DNA from: Acidimicrobiaceae bacterium
Lineage (GTDB): Bacteria > Actinomycetota > Acidimicrobiia > Acidimicrobiales > RAAP-2
Direction: 5' to 3'
Length of the DNA stretch: 64,000 nucleotides
NCBI GenBank assembly: GCA_003132165.1
Contig: PKWW01000070.1
Span: 36,173-100,172 of the forward strand
This document shows positions 44,795 to 54,355 of the stretch, piece after piece (the first letter of the stretch is position 1; each line of letters starts with the position of its first letter). Position numbers and translations under genes: made by a program. The notes under the pieces are model-generated. The model was not told where the DNA came from, ran no database searches, and saw only the letters and a program-made list of their open reading frames with translations.

Positions 44795-45142
44795 GTTCGG
44801 AGTTCCTGGAAGCTAGCGATCTGTCAAGACAGTTAGTCTCCGAAACTGAATGCGAGCGTGATCGATCACGGTTCACGACTTGATCGATGTCGAAGACCCG
44901 ACGTGAACCCGCACTCTTTGGTTTCGGGTTCACTCTGTGGGCGCGACCGAAAAAGTGGGCCTCGAGCTTACTAACCGAGGACAGACGTCACCGGACCGAT
45001 CGCGCTCGTTCGACTTGTGAGGTTGACTCGTAAGCCGCCTCACAAACTCAATTACTTGGGCGAGTCAGCGCAGCCACAATGGGAGCCGCCAGAGAAATCA
45101 GCATTGTCTGAGTTAACGAAAAGCTAGTGACTATTGGCTTCG

Positions 45143-46357
45143 CTACTGGATACGAATCCCCGAGATCGCTCGGCTGATGACGAGTCGCTGAATCTCGGAA
45201 GTCCCTTCGAAGATCGTGTAGATCTTCGAGTCGCGGTGCCAGCGCTCGACGGGGTAGTCGCGCACGTAGCCGTAGCCGCCGAGGATCTGAATCGCCTCTT
45301 CGGTGACCTTGACCGCGGTCTCACCGGCGTAGAGCTTGGACATCGAACCCTCACCGTTCAGGAATGGCTTGCGGGTCGCGGCCATCCACGATGCACGCCA
45401 CACCAACAGGCGGGCGGCGTCGATGTGCATCTTCATGTCGGCGAGCTTGAACGCGATTGCCTGGTTTTCGATGATGGCCTTGCCGAACTGCTTGCGCTCT
45501 TTGGCGTACTCGAGCGAGTACTCATAGGCGGCACGTGCGATGCCGAGCGCCTGGGCGCCGACGGCCGGACGGGTCGCCTCGAAGGTGGCCATGGCCGCCT
45601 GACCCGACGCCTTCTTGCCCTCGCGCACACGCGCCAGCTTCTCGTCGAGCTTGTCCTTGCCACCGAGCAGACAGGCACCCGGGACACGACAGTCCTCGAG
45701 GATGACTTCCGCGGTGTGCGAGGCACGGATGCCCATCTTCTGGAACTTCTGTCCCATTCGGATTCCCTTGGTGCCTTCGGGCACGATGAACGACGCCTGC
45801 CCACGGCTGCCGAGTTCGGGGGCGACCGAGGCGACGATGACGTGCACGTCGGCGATACCGCCATTGGTGATCCAGGTCTTCGTACCGTTCAGCACCCACT
45901 CGTCGGTCGCCTCGTCGTAGACGGCGCGCGTGCGAAGCGATGAGACGTCGCTACCGGCGTCGGGCTCGGAGACACCGAACGCGGCGAGCTTGATGTCGTC
46001 GGGCGTCCCGAAGCATCGCGGCACCCACTCCATCTGCTGCTCGGGGGTGCCGTTGGCCATGATCGCCGCGACGCCGAGGGTCGTACCCATGAGTGCCATG
46101 CAGATACCCGCATCGCCCCAGGCGAGCTCTTCGAGCGCGATCATCATGGAAAGGCCGGTCTTGTCGGCGAAGGCGTTGGCCATGAAGTCCAGGCCGTAGA
46201 TGCCGATCTTCGCGGCCTCTTCGATGATGGGCCACGGCGTCTCTTCGCGCTCGTCCCATTCGTGCGCGGCGGGGCGCATCACATTGGCGGCGAAACCGTG
46301 CACCCATTCCTGCAGTGTCTTCTGGTCGTCGTTTAGTTCCATTGAGAATTCGGTCAT
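45143..46357 (-). CDS. Acyl-CoA dehydrogenase
   Basis: GVSEPDAGSD, TKTWITNGG, QILGGYGYVRDYPVERWHRDSKIYTIFEGTSEIQRLVISR. Confidence 0.95.
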   Translation of the reverse strand: MTEFSMELNDDQKTLQEWVHGFAANVMRPAAHEWDEREETPWPIIEEAAKIGIYGLDFMANAFADKTGLSMMIALEELAWGDAGICMALMGTTLGVAAIMANGTPEQQMEWVPRCFGTPDDIKLAAFGVSEPDAGSDVSSLRTRAVYDEATDEWVLNGTKTWITNGGIADVHVIVASVAPELGSRGQASFIVPEGTKGIRMGQKFQKMGIRASHTAEVILEDCRVPGACLLGGKDKLDEKLARVREGKKASGQAAMATFEATRPAVGAQALGIARAAYEYSLEYAKERKQFGKAIIENQAIAFKLADMKMHIDAARLLVWRASWMAATRKPFLNGEGSMSKLYAGETAVKVTEEAIQILGGYGYVRDYPVERWHRDSKIYTIFEGTSEIQRLVISRAISGIRIQ

Positions 46358-46437
46358 AAATCCCCCTTCAAGATCAGAGTGTGGTTACCCGTGAGTAACC
46401 CAACCACTCTAGGTGGATTCTCGACCCTAAAAAGCAC

Positions 46438-46461
46438 AACCGCCGCCCGGAGGCGGCGGTT
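46438..46461 (-). terminator. Rho-independent terminator of the cold-shock gene
   Basis: AACCGCCGCC-CGGA-GGCGGCGGTT followed on the reverse strand by TGTGCTTTTTAG. Confidence 0.85.
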
Positions 46462-46481
46462 GGTACTACTAAATGATTTGG

Positions 46482-46682
46482 TTAGTTCAGGATGACGCGC
46501 TTCGCGAGCGGGCCACGATCGCCCGGCTCGATGTCAAACTCAACGGTCTGACCCTCAACGAGGGTCTTACGACCTTCACCCTGAATCTCCGAGTAGTGAA
46601 CAAAGACGTCAGGCTGGCCATCGACAGCGATGAAACCCCAACCCTTCTCGTCATTGAACCACTTAACGGTTCCTACAGCCAC
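46482..46682 (-). CDS. Cold-shock protein (CspA family)
   Basis: [37 protein letters not shown] at 46682. Confidence 0.93.
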   Translation of the reverse strand: MAVGTVKWFNDEKGWGFIAVDGQPDVFVHYSEIQGEGRKTLVEGQTVEFDIEPGDRGPLAKRVILN

Positions 46683-46793
46683 TGTGGGCCTCCTTGTTTC
46701 TTTGGAATCGACTTGCGTCGGTTCCGGAGGGAACCACAACGGCAACCTCAAGGGAATAGGCTACTTGGTCAAGGGACTTAAGACCAATTTTTT

Positions 46794-48185
46794 TTACGGC
46801 TTGCGGATCGTGGTTCCCGACGCGGAGTCCTCCACGACCCAGCCCAACTTCACCAGTTCGTCGCGCAAGCGGTCGGCTTCGGCCCAGTTTTTCGTGAATC
46901 GCGCCTCATCACGCTCGGCGACGAGTGTCGCGCTGAGATCGTCCATATGGTGGCTACTGCTCAGTAACTGAAGCCCGAGGGCACCGAACAGCGCGTTGAC
47001 GGCGAGCGCGAGTTCTTTTCCCCGCGCGTCCTCGCCCTTGTCAGCCGCAGTATTGGCAGTGCTCACGGCCTCGAAGAGCGCCGCCACCGCGAGCGGCGTA
47101 TCGAGATCGTTGTCCAGGTAGGCGCCCACCTTCTCGCAGAGCTTCCCGGTCTCCTCGGTCCAGGTGAAGTCCGTCGCCACCTCGAGGGCGTTCCCCGCGA
47201 GTGCCGCCAGGTCGAACCGGCGCGCCAAGGTGTCGAGTCGTAGAAGAGCCCTCTCAGCGTCAGCGATGGTGGCGGGCGTCACCTCGATGGGCGAGCGGTA
47301 GTGCGAGCGAAGCACCAGCAAGCGGTAGGCGCGCGCGTCGGTCTTCTCCAGCAGGTCGGTGAGCGACGTGAAGTTCCCGAGCGACTTGCTCATCTTCTCG
47401 GACCCCACCATCACCCATCCGCTGTGGGACCAGTGCTGCGCGAAGTCGCGGCCCTGGGAAACGGCTTGGGCCCGCTCGTTCTCGTGGTGGGGGAACTTGA
47501 GGTCGAAGCCCCCGACGTGCAGGTCGAAGCCGTCCCCGAGCAGTGCGAGCGACATGACCACACACTCGGTGTGCCAACCGGGTCGGCCGTCACCGAACGG
47601 TGCGGGCCACGAGGGCTCGCCGGGTTTGGCGAACTTCCAGAGTGCGAAGTCGAGTGGCGAGCGCTTCTCGTCGTTCGCCTCGACGCGCGCACCGGCGCGC
47701 AGCGACTCGAGCGGCTGTCCCGCGAGCAGCCCGTAGTCCTTCACCCGGCTCACGTCGAAGTAGACGCCGTCGCTCGTCAGGTACCCGACGCCGCTCTCGA
47801 GGAACGAGGCGATCAGCTCGGTCATCTCGGCGACGAACTTCGTGGCGTGGGGCGTGTCGTCGGGTCGCGCGACGCCAATGAGATCCATGGCGGCCCACCA
47901 CTGGTGCTCGTAGGTGCGCGCGATGTCGGTCTCGGTCGTGTCGTCGCGCAGGGCCCGGTTGATGATGTTGTCGTCGATATCGGTGATATTGGAGACGAAT
48001 CGCACGTCGAGCCCCCGGAAGGTGAACCAGCGCCTCGCCACGTCCCAGACGAGCGTGTAGCGACCGTGGCCCAGGTGGGGCAGGTCGTAGACGGTGGGAC
48101 CACAGGCGTACATCGACACGCGACCGGGGTCGCGTAGCCGGAGTTCGCAGATCTCACCGCGGGCCGAGTCAAAGAGGCGAATCAC
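46794..48185 (-). CDS. cysS: Cysteinyl-tRNA synthetase
   Basis: YACGPTVYDLPHLGHGR, GWHTECVVMS, KMSKSLGNF motifs; GTG start. Confidence 0.95.
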   Translation of the reverse strand: MIRLFDSARGEICELRLRDPGRVSMYACGPTVYDLPHLGHGRYTLVWDVARRWFTFRGLDVRFVSNITDIDDNIINRALRDDTTETDIARTYEHQWWAAMDLIGVARPDDTPHATKFVAEMTELIASFLESGVGYLTSDGVYFDVSRVKDYGLLAGQPLESLRAGARVEANDEKRSPLDFALWKFAKPGEPSWPAPFGDGRPGWHTECVVMSLALLGDGFDLHVGGFDLKFPHHENERAQAVSQGRDFAQHWSHSGWVMVGSEKMSKSLGNFTSLTDLLEKTDARAYRLLVLRSHYRSPIEVTPATIADAERALLRLDTLARRFDLAALAGNALEVATDFTWTEETGKLCEKVGAYLDNDLDTPLAVAALFEAVSTANTAADKGEDARGKELALAVNALFGALGLQLLSSSHHMDDLSATLVAERDEARFTKNWAEADRLRDELVKLGWVVEDSASGTTIRKP

Positions 48186-48205
48186 TGTTCTAAACTACGC
48201 CAACC
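48186..48205. promoter_or_regulatory. Bidirectional cysS/valS promoter spacer
   Basis: 20 bp between start codons; + strand TAAACT (48191-48196), - strand TAGTTT (48197-48192). Confidence 0.5.
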
Positions 48206-50773
48206 ATGCCAGACGCTCTCGCCCCCCACCTCCATACGCTCCCCGAAAAACCCACCATCGACGGGCTCGAGGGGGCGTGGATGGCGCGCTGGGACCTCGA
48301 AGAGACCTACCGCTTCGACCGCGAGGCCCCGCGCGAGCGGGTCTTCTCCATCGACACCCCCCCGCCCACGGTCTCGGGCTCGTTGCACATTGGCCACGTC
48401 TTCAGCTACACCCAGGCCGACGTCATCGCGCGCTATCAGCGCATGAACGGAAAGAGCGTCTTTTACCCCATGGGCTGGGACGACAACGGCCTGCCGACCG
48501 AGCGCCGGGTCGAGAACTTCTTCGGGGTGCGCTGTGACCCTTCGTTGCCGTACGACCCGGGTTACGAACCCCCCGAGAAGCCTGGCGAGAAGAAGCTCTC
48601 GGTCTCGAGGAAGAACTTCGTCGAGCTGTGCCACCGCCTCACCGCCGCCGACGAGGAGGTCTTCAAGAACCTCTGGCGCCACCTCGGCATCAGCATCGAC
48701 TGGAGTCTCGAGTATTCGACGATCTCGAGCCACGCCCAGGCCATCTCCCAGCGTGGCTTCCTCGAGATGATGCGCCGCGGCGAGGTCTACTCGAGCGAAG
48801 CCCCGACGCTCTGGGACGTGGACTTTCGAACCGCCGTCTCCCAGGCGGAGCTCGAGGACCGCGAGCGCCCCGCGAACTACCACCGCATCGCGTTCGAAAA
48901 GGCCGACGGCTCGGGCACCATCGAGATCGAGACCACTCGTCCCGAGTTGCTCGCCTCGTGCGTCGCGCTCGTCGCGCACCCCGACGACGAGCGTTTCAAG
49001 CCCCTCTTTGGGACGCTGGTCGTGACGCCGCTGTTCGGCGTCGAGGTGCCCGTCCTCGCGCACGAACTCGCCGACCCCGAGAAGGGATCGGGCATCGCGA
49101 TGATCTGCACCTTCGGCGACACGACCGACGTCACGTGGTGGCGCGAGCTCTCACTGGCGACCCGGGCACTCATTGGTCGCGACGGACGATTCCTGGCCTG
49201 CGAGTTCGGGTCGGAGAACTACCCGTCGCGCGACGTCAAAAAGGCCCAGTCGCTCTACGCGCAACTCGAGGGACGCACCGTCAATCAGGTCCGTGCCGCG
49301 GTCGTCGACGCGCTGCGCGAGAGCGGCGAGTTGATCGGTGAACCGCGCCCCATCACCCACCCCGTCAAGTTCTACGAGAAGGGCGAGCGCCCACTCGAGA
49401 TCGTGACCTCGCGCCAGTGGTTCGTCTCGACACTCGAGCACCGCGCCGAGCTCTTGGCCCGCGGCGAGCAGCTGCACTGGCACCCCGATTTCATGAAGCA
49501 CCGCTACAAGTCGTGGGTCGAGGGACTCAACGTCGACTGGAACATCTCGCGCCAGCGCTTCTTCGGCGTGCCCTTCCCGGTCTGGTACCCGACCGACGCC
49601 CAGGGCGAGATCGACTTCGACACGCCGATCATCCCCGACATCGCCGAGTTGCCGGTCGACCCGTCGAGTGACGTGCCCCGCGGCTACGAGGAGTCCCAGC
49701 GCAACGCACCCAACGGTTTCGCGGGCGATCCCGACGTCATGGACACCTGGGCGACCAGCTCGCTCTCGCCCCAGATCGCGGGACACTGGGGTACCGACCT
49801 GTTCGAGCGGGTCTTTCCCATGGACCTGCGTCCCCAGGCCCACGAGATCATCCGGACCTGGCTGTTCTCCACGGTCGTGCGCAGCCATTTCCAGCACGAC
49901 AGCCTCCCCTTCACCGACGCGCTGATCTCGGGCTGGGTGCTCGATCCCGACCGCAAGAAGATGAGCAAGTCCGTGGGCAACGTCGTCACCCCGATGCCGC
50001 TCTTGGAGAACCACGGCGCCGACGCGCTGCGCTACTGGGCCGCCTCGGGTCGACCCGGCACCGACACCGCCATCGACGAGGCGCAGATGAAGATCGGTCG
50101 TCGTCTCGCCATCAAGGTGCTGAACGCATCCAAGTTCGTCCTCGGGCGCCTCGAAGGGACGCGCGCCACGAGCATCTCCGACGTGAGTGAGCCCCTCGAC
50201 CTCGATCTGCTCGCCCTGCTCGCCAACCTCATTGGCGACGCGACCAAGGCCTTCGACGAGTACGACTACGCGCGCGCGCTCGAACGCACCGAGGCGTTCT
50301 TCTGGTCCTTCTGCGACGACTACCTCGAATTGGTGAAGATCCGCGCCTACGGCGACGCCGACGACGCGCCCACCCGCTCGGCCAAGGCCACCCTCGCCAT
50401 CGCGCTCTCGGTCCTGCAGCGCCTGCTGGCGCCGTTCATCCCCTTCGTGAGCGAAGAGGTGTGGCGCTGGTGGCACGACGGGTCCGTGCACGTCGCTGCG
50501 TGGCCCGCACTGGACGAGCTGCGCACCGCACCGGTCGCCGGTTCGGTCTTTGCGACGCTGCGCGAGGTGCTCGAAGCCGTACGGCGCGAGAAGAGCACCG
50601 CGAAGGTCTCCCAGCGCGCCGAGGTCGAATTCGTGACCATCAGCGCACCCGCCGAGTTCCTCGACGACGTGCGAGCCGGCCAGGGCGACCTGAAGGACGC
50701 CGGCGCGATACGCGAGCTCGAACTCATCGAGGCCGCCGACGTCGCGTTCAGCGTCTCGCTGGTCCAGGCCTAA
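48206..50773 (+). CDS. valS: Valyl-tRNA synthetase (archaeal-like subtype)
   Basis: PPPTVSGSLHIGHVFSYTQADVIARYQRMNGKSVFYPMGWDDNGLPTERRVEN; KKMSKSVGNV. Confidence 0.94.
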   Translation: MPDALAPHLHTLPEKPTIDGLEGAWMARWDLEETYRFDREAPRERVFSIDTPPPTVSGSLHIGHVFSYTQADVIARYQRMNGKSVFYPMGWDDNGLPTERRVENFFGVRCDPSLPYDPGYEPPEKPGEKKLSVSRKNFVELCHRLTAADEEVFKNLWRHLGISIDWSLEYSTISSHAQAISQRGFLEMMRRGEVYSSEAPTLWDVDFRTAVSQAELEDRERPANYHRIAFEKADGSGTIEIETTRPELLASCVALVAHPDDERFKPLFGTLVVTPLFGVEVPVLAHELADPEKGSGIAMICTFGDTTDVTWWRELSLATRALIGRDGRFLACEFGSENYPSRDVKKAQSLYAQLEGRTVNQVRAAVVDALRESGELIGEPRPITHPVKFYEKGERPLEIVTSRQWFVSTLEHRAELLARGEQLHWHPDFMKHRYKSWVEGLNVDWNISRQRFFGVPFPVWYPTDAQGEIDFDTPIIPDIAELPVDPSSDVPRGYEESQRNAPNGFAGDPDVMDTWATSSLSPQIAGHWGTDLFERVFPMDLRPQAHEIIRTWLFSTVVRSHFQHDSLPFTDALISGWVLDPDRKKMSKSVGNVVTPMPLLENHGADALRYWAASGRPGTDTAIDEAQMKIGRRLAIKVLNASKFVLGRLEGTRATSISDVSEPLDLDLLALLANLIGDATKAFDEYDYARALERTEAFFWSFCDDYLELVKIRAYGDADDAPTRSAKATLAIALSVLQRLLAPFIPFVSEEVWRWWHDGSVHVAAWPALDELRTAPVAGSVFATLREVLEAVRREKSTAKVSQRAEVEFVTISAPAEFLDDVRAGQGDLKDAGAIRELELIEAADVAFSVSLVQA

Positions 50774-52419
50774 TCGATCGCGCTGGCGTCGAAGCTCGAG
50801 AGCACGCGCACACCATCCGGCGTGACGTCGTAGAACGCGAATTGATCGAACGTGCGCGCCAAGGTGCGCGCGAAGTCCGCGCTCACGTCGAACACCGCGA
50901 ATCCCATCTCAACGGGCCACTGACCTGCCGGGTCGCTCGCGACGCTGGGACGAACATCGGCGCCACGGCTTCGCAACACGTACTCGAGCTCATCGCGGCG
51001 CGCCGTATTCTCGGCGTCGCTGAGCACCTGCGAGTAGGGATTATCGCTGGTCACGACGAAGAACGATCCGAGCTCGCGCGCCGCGTCGCACCCGTCCACC
51101 CACGCACCGGTGGCGTCGTGCACCCTCAGTTCGGTCGGGGGCACCTGGTACGAGACGCCGAGCGCGGGCGCGAACACCGGTCGCGCTGTGACGACCGACT
51201 CGGCGAAGGCCACGGCCGCTCTCGTCGTCGCCGAGGTGCGGGGACTCGCCGTCACGTCAAAGGCGTGCTGGGTGAACGGCAACTCCACGTAGTAGATACG
51301 CGCGAGCGCGACGCGCCGGAACTTCTCGACGAAGTTTCGCGCGACCTGCACGTCGACGAGCGTGTCATTGCCGCCCTGGATCACGAGGAATGGTGGCGCA
51401 TCGCACGTGATGCGGTGATGCGGTGACATCTGCTCGTAGAGCTCGCGATGGTCGTCAAAGCCTCGCTGCACGACGCGACCCTCGAGGAGGATCCGCAGGC
51501 CCTTGCCCAGCCCGCGCCAGTGTTCGTCGTCGCCCGTCATCTCGAGGACCCCGTAGAGGGAGATACACCCGCGCACCGTCCAGTCCGTGATCCCCTCGAC
51601 GTCGCGTGGTCGCCACGTCGGGTCCTGCGAGCTCAGCGCCAACAGTGCCGCCAGGTGCCCGCCCGCCGAGCCGCCCGCGACGACGAGGCGATCGGGGTCC
51701 CCTCCGTAGCTCGCGATGTTCTTCTTGATCCAGAGAAGCGTGCGCGCCACGTCCTCGATCTGCGCGGGCCAGGGATTCTTCGGTGCGAGCCGGTAATTGC
51801 ACGCCACCACCACCCACCCGCGCGCGACGAACTCGTGCAGCATCGGTCGCCCCTGCTCGCGTTTGTCACCGAAGGTCCAGGCACCACCGTGGATGAAGAA
51901 GATGACCGGCGCGCCCTTGGGGGTTTGGGACGTGCGCCAGATATCGAGGCGATGGCGCTGCTCGGGACCATAGGGAACGTTGCGGATCAACTGCATCCCA
52001 CGCGGGTGCAGCGGAATCTTCAGCATCGTTCGCCACCACGCACCGAACAGGTCATCCTTGGGGTACTGCATCTCGAGCGGCGCGCGGGGGCTCTCGAGCA
52101 GCGCGCGGCGCACGATGCCGCGCGAATAGAACTGGATGAAGACGAGCACCAGGTTCTCCAGCACCACAAAGGTCGCCAGCGCGAGTACCAGGTCGCTCAA
52201 CCACTCGGTGTGGGGCCAGCCCCACCACCAGAGCAGGCCCACGAGGGCCGCCTCGGCGACGATCGCCTGGTCGGGGAGCTCACCCGCGGCCCAGCCCACC
52301 GGATACGCGAGGGCCGCAAAGATCCCACGGCGCCCCGGGCGCAACGCGGTCAAGGCCGAGAACAGCAACCACGCGGAGATTGCCGCTACGAAGAAGGCCA
52401 TGCTCCATTGTGGTCGCAC
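50770..52419 (-). CDS. Membrane-anchored alpha/beta hydrolase (esterase) with C-terminal DUF3293-like domain
   Basis: FFIHGGAWTFGDKREQG, VVAGGSAGGHLAALL; C-terminal SDNPYSQVLSDAENTARRDELEYVLRSRG...DPAGQWPVEMGFAV. Confidence 0.8.
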   Translation of the reverse strand: MRPQWSMAFFVAAISAWLLFSALTALRPGRRGIFAALAYPVGWAAGELPDQAIVAEAALVGLLWWWGWPHTEWLSDLVLALATFVVLENLVLVFIQFYSRGIVRRALLESPRAPLEMQYPKDDLFGAWWRTMLKIPLHPRGMQLIRNVPYGPEQRHRLDIWRTSQTPKGAPVIFFIHGGAWTFGDKREQGRPMLHEFVARGWVVVACNYRLAPKNPWPAQIEDVARTLLWIKKNIASYGGDPDRLVVAGGSAGGHLAALLALSSQDPTWRPRDVEGITDWTVRGCISLYGVLEMTGDDEHWRGLGKGLRILLEGRVVQRGFDDHRELYEQMSPHHRITCDAPPFLVIQGGNDTLVDVQVARNFVEKFRRVALARIYYVELPFTQHAFDVTASPRTSATTRAAVAFAESVVTARPVFAPALGVSYQVPPTELRVHDATGAWVDGCDAARELGSFFVVTSDNPYSQVLSDAENTARRDELEYVLRSRGADVRPSVASDPAGQWPVEMGFAVFDVSADFARTLARTFDQFAFYDVTPDGVRVLSSFDASAID

Positions 52420-52456
52420 TTGTGCACGACGGGCAAACCGTCTCTAGTCTGGGGTT

Positions 52457-53362
52457 ATGAACGAATGGCCATCATCACTGGAGAGACTGCGCGGCACCGT
52501 TGGGATCTGGACGAGCACCCACGAGACGCTGCCCGCGGGCCAGAGCGGCAACGTCGCCCTCGAGGTCGAGAATCTCGGGTACTCGGCGATGTGGATCCCC
52601 GAGGCGTGGGGCCGCGAGTCCTTCACCAGCTCGAGTCTCTTGTTGTCGGCGACCTCGACGCTCACCATCGCGACCGGTATCGCCAACATCTGGGGTCGTG
52701 ACGCGGTAAGCGCCGCGAACGCCGCCAAGACCCTGAACGCCGCCTACACCGACCGCTTCGTGCTCGGGCTCGGTGTGAGTCACCAACCCCTCGTCGAACG
52801 GCTTCGCGGCCACGACTACCAGTCGCCGCTCGAGGTGATGAGGGAGTACCTGACCGCCATGGACGCGGCCCCGATGTTGGCACCCGAGGGCCAGCACACC
52901 TACGCGCGCGTCGTCGCGGCCCTCGGCCCCAAGATGCTCAAACTCGGCGCCACGCTCGCCAATGGCGTGCACACCTACCTGGTCACCCCCGAACACACGG
53001 CCATCGCGCGCGACATCGTCGGTGACCACTTCATCGGCGTCGAACAGGCCGTGGTGCTGGGAGAGAGTCGCGAGGAGTTCCTCCGTCGCGCCCACGCCTA
53101 CCTCGAGATCTACACCGGGCTCGAGAACTACCGCAACAACTGGCGCCGGCTCGGGTTCAGTGACCCCGACTTCGTGCGCGGTGGTTCCGATCGGCTCTGT
53201 GACGTGATGGTCGTGCACGGCAACGAGCACGCGGTCTTGGCGGCGGTGAACGAGCATCGCGACGCCGGGGCCGATCACGTCTGCCTCCAGGTGCTCGGCG
53301 AGGACATGACGACGCCGCCCCTGCACGAGTGGCGCCTCATCGCCGCAGCGCTCGAACAGTAG
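52457..53362 (+). CDS. LLM-class F420-dependent oxidoreductase (TIGR03620-like)
   Basis: GTVGIWTSTHETLPA...LGYSAMWIPEAWGRESFTSSSLLLSATSTLTIATGIANIWGRD. Confidence 0.9.
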   Translation: MNEWPSSLERLRGTVGIWTSTHETLPAGQSGNVALEVENLGYSAMWIPEAWGRESFTSSSLLLSATSTLTIATGIANIWGRDAVSAANAAKTLNAAYTDRFVLGLGVSHQPLVERLRGHDYQSPLEVMREYLTAMDAAPMLAPEGQHTYARVVAALGPKMLKLGATLANGVHTYLVTPEHTAIARDIVGDHFIGVEQAVVLGESREEFLRRAHAYLEIYTGLENYRNNWRRLGFSDPDFVRGGSDRLCDVMVVHGNEHAVLAAVNEHRDAGADHVCLQVLGEDMTTPPLHEWRLIAAALEQ

Positions 53363-53808
53363 TGGCGACGATTTCGATCTCCCAAGATTTCCCCGTAACA
53401 CCTGACGCTCTGTGGGAGGAACTTCGTCACATCGAGCGCCACGTACGTTGGATGCACGACGCGGTCGCCATCACCTTCCACGACGAACAACGAGAAGGCG
53501 TCGGAACCCGGTTCTCCTGCACGACCAAGGTCGGGCCCTTCGTCACGCAGGACGTGATGGTCGTCAACGAATGGTCCGAGAACGAAGTCATGGGCGTCGA
53601 ACACCGTGGTCTCGTGCGCGGTACCGGCACCTTTCGCCTCGAACCACACGCTGGGGGCACGGCACTGACCTGGCGCGAGACGTTGCACTTCCCGTGGTGG
53701 ATGGCCGGAACCCTGGGGGCGGTCGCCGCCTCACCGGTTCTTCGTGCACTTTGGCGCTCGAACCTTCGTGCGCTCAGCCGAGAGGTCACAGCGCAGAAAC
53801 GACGATGA
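53362..53808 (+). CDS. SRPBCC family protein
   Basis: VATISISQDFPVTPDALWEELRHIERHVRWM...; GTG start overlapping the previous stop. Confidence 0.8.
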   Translation: MATISISQDFPVTPDALWEELRHIERHVRWMHDAVAITFHDEQREGVGTRFSCTTKVGPFVTQDVMVVNEWSENEVMGVEHRGLVRGTGTFRLEPHAGGTALTWRETLHFPWWMAGTLGAVAASPVLRALWRSNLRALSREVTAQKRR

Positions 53809-53855
53809 CCAGTTGTGACGATCCTGGGCGGCATCTTGATCCCCGAGTTGGGGTT

Positions 53856-54296
53856 TTAGCCCAGGTTTCTATCGGGATCGATGATCACCACATCGGGGCT
53901 ACGCGGACCGCCGCGGACCGCTCGCACGAGCATCGCGACCATCCCTAGCCACACGAATTCGACCAGGCCAATGCCAATCCAACCGAACGTGATCGTCAAG
54001 AGACCGACCAGAAAACCCTTCAATATCCCAAAGTGGATCATGCACGCGACTTCCATGGGAAACCAGGCGAAAAGCCAACTGAGAAACGGAGCCAGCATCA
54101 CCGCCGCCAAGCGGCGTTGCCAGCCTAGGTAGATCCCCAACACCGCAGTGACGGCGAACCCCCACGTGGTCACCGCAGCCGAAGGCGCCACCACCTCCAT
54201 GAAGAGCACGACCGTCATGGCGAGCGCCCACAGCACCAGAGGGGCCGACACGTTGCCCTTCGCACGGTCGCCGAACCGAATGACCACGTTGCTCAC
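53856..54296 (-). CDS. Hypothetical multi-TM membrane protein
   Basis: 146 aa with several hydrophobic stretches. Confidence 0.55.
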   Translation of the reverse strand: MSNVVIRFGDRAKGNVSAPLVLWALAMTVVLFMEVVAPSAAVTTWGFAVTAVLGIYLGWQRRLAAVMLAPFLSWLFAWFPMEVACMIHFGILKGFLVGLLTITFGWIGIGLVEFVWLGMVAMLVRAVRGGPRSPDVVIIDPDRNLG

Positions 54297-54355
54297 TCCC
54301 CCAACTTAGTCATTTCACTGGCGGAGCTTCACACCACTCGCAGTACGCTGAGCCA

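Noticed and set aside
46761-46800. T-rich stretch after TTAAGACCAA as a plus-strand terminator
   Set aside because: No stable GC hairpin immediately precedes the T-run, and no plus-strand gene ends there.
49151-50491. 446-aa antisense ORF in valS
   Set aside because: Shadow ORF; the sense frame is an uninterrupted valyl-tRNA synthetase.
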